From NCBI GenBank assembly GCA_051453625.1, contig JBOZIK010000001.1, forward strand, positions 16,265,832-16,301,506: DNA of 35,675 nt, written 5' to 3'. The notes below the pieces were generated by a model. That model made no database searches, was not told where the DNA came from, and saw only the letters and a list, made by a program, of their open reading frames with translations. Below, in pieces: positions 31,301 to 35,675 of this stretch. The stretch comes from Welwitschia mirabilis (lineage: Eukaryota; Gnetophyta; Gnetopsida; Welwitschiales). Made by a program: the position numbers and the translations under genes. Within the stretch, counting starts at the first letter, position 1. Every line of letters starts with the position of its first letter.

Positions 31301-32150
31301 ATTAGCAATTAAATCTATAAGAGTAACATTTTCATTCATAGTATAAGTTCCTATTATAATTGGAGTATTAGATGAAGCAACTTACTTTTGTTTTTATGAC
31401 AATTTTGACATATTCAAAGAAGAAATAACACAATCTACTTCTATGATATAATTTTCTTTTGCAAAATCTAATTCTGAAATAATAAAAGTAGAAAAATATT
31501 CTTCTCTAATTCTTCTAATTAATATACCTGGGGTCTGTGTACCTAGATTTTGCTCATAGTTGAATAATCCTTCTCTTATGTTTTATTTAATTAGGTTTCA
31601 CTCTCTCTGATATTTCATATTTCTACTAGAATTTATCATATCTCTACATAATTGGACAATAAACAAGAACTGAAATAAAAAACAACAGACTATCATCACC
31701 TAATTATGAGGACATAATAGAGAATGATGATCATAGAAATAGAAAATTAAACTCAGGTAAATATTATTAAAAGTAAAAAATCAAACTATCATCCTGGTTG
31801 TCATGGGGATGATAGAGAAGATGATAGTATTTTTATTACAGATCTAAAAACAAAAAGAAAATTTGTGAAAAAGAAAATAAATTCAAAAACTTAGAACTGT
31901 CATTCCCTATATCATGAAAATAATAGAGAGGATGACAGGGATATAATAAATTTATTCTAATAGAACATTAGAAGATTTATTAAAATTAATATATTAGCTA
32001 TTTCTTCCTATGAACTATGGAAAATAAAAATTGTTGAAATAAATCTACTGAAGATATGCTAAAAATAGAGTACTATCTCAAATAAATAACCTAGATAGAA
32101 ATTCATGGTACTTATCTAGAGAGTGATAATCCTTTAGCTCCTTATGGCAT
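31301..32150. other. Leader of element E; no gene seen
   Basis: AT-rich sequence between the primer site and gag of element E. It contains short imperfect repeats of ATGATAGAGA-GATGATAG type near 31710-31940 (CATCCTGGTTGTCATGGGGATGATAG and similar), also seen in the LTRs around 15040-15175. No coding motif was found. Confidence 0.45.
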
Positions 32151-32179
32151 TCCTTGATAATAACAATAAAATATTCCAA
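32151..32179 (-). other. Probable primer binding site of element E
   Basis: The minus strand reads TTGGAATATTTTATTGTTAT followed by CAAGGA, directly next to the LTR end (…TTAACA). It resembles a decayed, slightly expanded TTGGCGCCGTTGCCGGGGA (tRNA-Asp) site like that of element D. The match is loose, and position is the stronger argument. Confidence 0.4.
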
Positions 32180-34163
32180 TGTTAATTTATGTAATTATTA
32201 AGTTGTTTAGGCAAAACTTGTAAATCATAATACTTGTAAAACACACACATTAGTATATACAGAAGTTAACTTGAATGTTATAATCTATTAATGGAACAAG
32301 CCTTAGAGTTAGAGAATTGATTTTAGAAAAGAATTTTTTTAGTCTTTTGTCTTTTAATAAATAAAAGTAAACAACAATGCAAAATGTAGTGCAAGATGAA
32401 AGATGAAATGGAATGAAATGAATTATAAATGGGATGAGTTCTATTTAGACTCTTAGTCCTTTTTTCATAAGAACTAGCTCTCTATAATTCAACTTAATTA
32501 AGAAGAGTTCACCGCTTATTCTAAACTAATGTAAACTATGAGATATGCCAAAGAGAATATGGAATGCAATACGAGATTGAAATAAAATAGAAATGCAAAT
32601 CTAAACTAACTAAGTTAATTTTAATAAAGGTAAACCTCATAATCAAAATAAATTATTAAACTACCAGTAAACTATAATCAACTTAAATCATAAGAGACAT
32701 AAACATAATTATAGTGAAAAAAGTATTTGAATTGATCATAAAAGTTTTACATCCACTTACAATAACGTAGTAGCTCCTCAATGGAGGATACTTATTCTAA
32801 TAAGGTAACTTCTCTCTATAGCTATGAGATGAATATCTTATCCTCCAATCTTCTATCACAAGAACATTAGATATAAAATATGCAAAGAAAAGTAAAGGAA
32901 AGGGAGGTTATTTATAATTTTATATTGAAGCTATAGAAGCTAAACTCTATAAGTTGGAGAAGAAACTCTAGTAGTCGAAATGGGTTGTATGACCCCATTA
33001 TGAAGATAAATATTTCCATAATAGAAAAATAGTTGTTATACTAACTATTATGAAATGACAATGGGAACATCACTTCATGTCAAAAGGTGGTCCATTAGCC
33101 TCAAGCCCTATAGTCAACTCCATAGCCTCCATTCATGTTAGCAGTGTTGTTGTCTTATCTTTCATGGAGATGACAGAGGGGACAATAGACTTATTTATCT
33201 TTAATATCAAAGATAAATCAGTCTTCTACATGGTACATTATTTGTTTAAAGTATGAAGTGTTATAATAAGCTTGAGAATCCTCCAAATTTGCTAATAATC
33301 NNNNNNNNNNNNNNNNNNNNNNNNNNNNNNNNNNNNNNNNNNNNNNNNNNNNNNNNNNNNNNNNNNNNNNNNNNNNNNNNNNNNNNNNNNNNNNNNNNNN
33401 NNNNNNNNNNNNNNNNNNNNNNNNNNNNNNNNNNNNNNNNNNNNNNNNNNNNNNNNNNNNNNNNNNNNNNNNNNNNNNNNNNNNNNNNNNNNNNNNNNNN
33501 NNNNNNNNNNNNNNNNNNNNNNNNNNNNNNNNNNNNNNNNNNNNNNNNNNNNNNNNNNNNNNNNNNNNNNNNNNNNNNNNNNNNNNNNNNNNNNNNNNNN
33601 NNNNNNNNNNNNNNNNNNNNNNNNNNNNNNNNNNNNNNNNNNNNNNNNNNNNNNNNNNNNNNNNNNNNNNNNNNNNNNNNNNNNNNNNNNNNNNNNNNNN
33701 NNNNNNNNNNNNNNNNNNNNNNNNNNNNNNNNNNNNNNNNNNNNNNNNNNNNNNNNNNNNNNNNNNNNNNNNNNNNNNNNNNNNNNNNNNNNNNNNNNNN
33801 NNNNNNNNNNNNNNNNNNNNNNNNNNNNNNNNNNNNNNNNNNNNNNNNNNNNNNNNNNNNNNNNNNNNNNNNNNNNNNNNNNNNNNNNNNNNNNNNNNNN
33901 NNNNNNNNNNNNNNNNNNNNNNNNNNNNNNNNNNNNNNNNNNNNNNNNNNNNNNNNNNNNNNNNNNNNNNNNNNNNNNNNNNNNNNNNNNNNNNNNNNNN
34001 NNNNNNNNNNNNNNNNNNNNNNNNNNNNNNNNNNNNNNNNNNNNNNNNNNNNNNNNNNNNNNNNNNNNNNNNNNNNNNNNNNNNNNNNNNNNNNNNCTAT
34101 ATAAAAGTCTTGCAAAAGCACTTAAAATAAATTATTAAATTTCCACAAATGATCATCGCAACA
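32180..34163 (-). repeat. 5' LTR of gypsy element E (with gap)
   Basis: On the plus strand it begins TGTTAATTTATGTA and ends ATCGCAACA, pairing with the LTR at 14166-15405. Homology runs continuously to 33300, then resumes at 34097 (CTATATAAAAGTC). By comparison with the other LTR only about 60 bases should be missing, while the gap holds 796 N. Confidence 0.8.
33301..34096. other. Assembly gap (796 N)
   Basis: Run of 796 N within the 5' LTR of element E. Long apparent frames across it are artefacts. Confidence 0.95.
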
Positions 34164-35675
34164 TTAAGAAATCACAAAATGAGGAGCAATGAAGGCTTAA
34201 CAATATAATTCAATAATTTACTAGCATGTTAGAAACTTACTCCAAATCCTTGGATGATGCTAAAATGTTAAATCAATAACATCAATTCTTAACATCATTC
34301 TCTCATTGTGAAATATATTAGAACAACTTCCATTACACTAAATATTATCCTACCTTACCAACATGTAGATAAATGATCTATGAAAAAGCCTATGCATTTA
34401 ATCAAAGACCTAATACTTGTAAAAATAATAAATAATTTTAGCCATGAAATATGAAATCACAACAAGATTTTATGTCCTTTGTCAATGATATATATAGAAG
34501 CAACAACATTTAGCTTAATAACTTTTAGCCTAATAAATTTCATTCCAATAATTTTTAAATCAAATCTTCCAACTCTAATAAAATTATTCTCTTAGATATC
34601 TAGCTAAGGAATTAAACAAAATTCAAGAGTCTATCAACAAGAATTTGGAGAACCTTATAGGTATTTTTCAAAAAACAATGTTAGAAAATCAAATACCTCA
34701 AGACCCTCTTGTAATCCAAATTATTCCCAACACAAATGATGTTAAAAAGAATTGAAAGATAGTGAAAACAAGTGAACAAGATACCACTTCCAATGAGGTA
34801 GCTTCTATTTCTCCTAACTAAGAGGATAAAACCTTTGATGATGACATAAAAATTCTTAATCAACCTAGCTTTTCTTTACCTGCTAAAGCAAAATCCAACT
34901 ATAACATGATTAATGTAAAAATAAGAAATAAACCTAGAATCTCTTGGTTAAAAATATTAAAGACTAATCCTACCTATGATGACTATATTAAGAAAATTAT
35001 GTAACATGTGATCATCAAATTAACTTTTTGGAAAATATTACAAGATAATCCTAAATAGAACAAAATTTGAAAGGACTTAGTTAAGAGAAAATAAAAAAAT
35101 AATCATATCAAGTAGGATGTCCATTACACAATCCCCTTCTAACTTAATATCATAAAAATGTCCAAAATTAAAAGACCCAAGAGATGCAATACTTAGTGTT
35201 ATCTTATAAGGAAGTAAAACGATCAAAAAAGCACTAATAGACATAGGATCTAGTTTCAATATTATGCCATTTCACATTTGTAAAATGTTTAGATTAGAAA
35301 ACATAATTGAATCAATAAAAATTATGTTGAAACTAGCTAATGCAACTCTTAGAAAATTAAATTGAGTTATTAAGAATCTAGTCATACATGATTGAATCTT
35401 TCTAACATAATGGAGGTACTCTTTACTCTTAGGAAGAATTTTTTGTACAAAAACCCATTATACTATTGAAACATAAACAGGAATAATGGATTACCATGTA
35501 GGGAATAAGAAAATTATGATTAAAGTTTTTAATGTGACTGAAAACGATATGGAAAATGATTCTAATCTTGAGTAACAAATTAAACCCTCCATGCTTATTC
35601 AACATTATCCTATACAAGAAAGGATTTTCACTTTACACAATCCAACTTTATTTAATGATCATGAAGAATGTGAAA
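34164..35675 (+). pseudogene. gag-pol: Gypsy element D gag C-terminal part and protease
   Basis: Plus strand, resuming the gag broken at 14165. Near 34300-34430 it shows a degenerate zinc-knuckle segment with SHCEIY and HYTKYYPTLPT, followed by YEKAYAFNQRPN, which matches YEICENNSHPTKEYP...EEVCAFNQR in element E. Next come QESINKNLENLIGIFQKTML near 34620-34685 and a Pro/Asn-rich linker with KAKSNYNMINVKIRNKPRIS. The protease active site is at about 35231-35270, LIDIGSSFNIMPFHICK, with the catalytic Asp kept, then MLKLANATLRKLN and, later, a FTLHNPTLFNDHEECE stretch at the window edge. PFQHL to protease is about 1.62 kb once element E is removed, similar to the 1.54 kb in E. RT and integrase lie beyond the window. 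Confidence 0.75.

Larger units (their letters stand above)
14166..34163 (-). mobile_element. Athila/Tat-like gypsy element E, inserted in element D
   Basis: Two homologous LTRs (14166-15405 and 32180-34163) enclose, in minus-strand order, gag, protease, reverse transcriptase, RNase H and integrase remnants. The RT-to-integrase part is split by a CACTA transposon. Subtracting the CACTA element (about 8.7 kb) and the excess of the gap leaves roughly 10.5 kb, an ordinary length for Athila/Tat elements. The flanks at 14165 and 34164 belong to the same plus-strand gag, so E sits inside D. No perfect 5-bp target duplication is visible: TATAG lies before the element and TTAAG after it. Confidence 0.8.

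Noticed and set aside
33253-34121. Long open frames of about 285 codons on both strands
   Set aside because: They consist almost entirely of N and are artefacts of the gap, as are the shorter ones at 7340-7607 and 23858-24151.
1-35675. Fungal repeat-induced point mutation as the cause of the C-to-T bias
   Set aside because: All recognisable families (SIRE-like copia, Athila/Tat gypsy, kinesin-12-like, plant transposon protein) point to a plant. Many stops are CAG-to-TAG, fitting plant CHG methylation.

Overview
This window is AT-rich plant nuclear DNA from a repeat-dense, probably heterochromatic region. It holds no intact gene. The case for a flowering plant rests on SIRE/Maximus-like Ty1-copia and Athila/Tat-like Ty3-gypsy retrotransposons, a CACTA (En/Spm) DNA transposon, a 'putative plant transposon protein' ORF and fragments of eukaryotic host genes. 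A monocot is possible but I cannot show it. Almost every reading frame carries stops, and many of these are explained by C-to-T (or G-to-A) changes, as expected of old, heavily methylated repeats.

Layout. (1) 1-6743, minus strand: copia element A, with part of its 3' LTR (1-887), a polypurine tract, an extra 3' ORF (about 1618-2578), a gag/protease remnant (2961-5108), a tRNA-iMet primer site and a complete 5' LTR (5175-6743). I see no integrase, reverse transcriptase or RNase H in it. (2) 6744-7412: piece of a gypsy LTR, running into a 100-N gap. (3) 7513-10673, minus strand: copia copy B (gag, primer site, LTR). (4) 10674-11997, plus strand: copia copy C (partial LTR, primer site, gag), head to head with B. 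(5) 11998-12865: a gypsy LTR-like fragment and another minus-strand copia gag fragment. (6) From 12866, plus strand: gypsy element D (tRNA-Asp-type primer site, start of gag), interrupted at 14165 and resuming at 34164 with the rest of gag and the protease. (7) 14166-34163, minus strand: gypsy element E, inserted in the gag of D, with two LTRs, gag, protease, RT, RNase H and integrase remnants. (8) 19189-27901: a CACTA transposon inserted in the RNase H region of E, with a 3-bp ACA target duplication, degenerate terminal inverted repeats and subterminal TTAAGGCATTT repeats.

The nesting gives a relative order: D is older than E, and E is older than the CACTA element. The CACTA element is the most interesting object. 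I found no transposase in it, but it carries host-gene pieces: a nearly full-length, intron-free nascent polypeptide-associated complex alpha (NACA) copy on the plus strand, a kinesin-12-like coiled-coil segment on the minus strand, an unidentified helical protein fragment on the minus strand, and a possible two-exon fragment. It therefore looks like a non-autonomous, gene-capturing 'Pack-CACTA'.

Four assembly gaps (7413-7512, 21795-21804, 23952-24094, 33301-34096) limit boundary calls. No tRNA, rRNA, CRISPR or functional promoter was seen.
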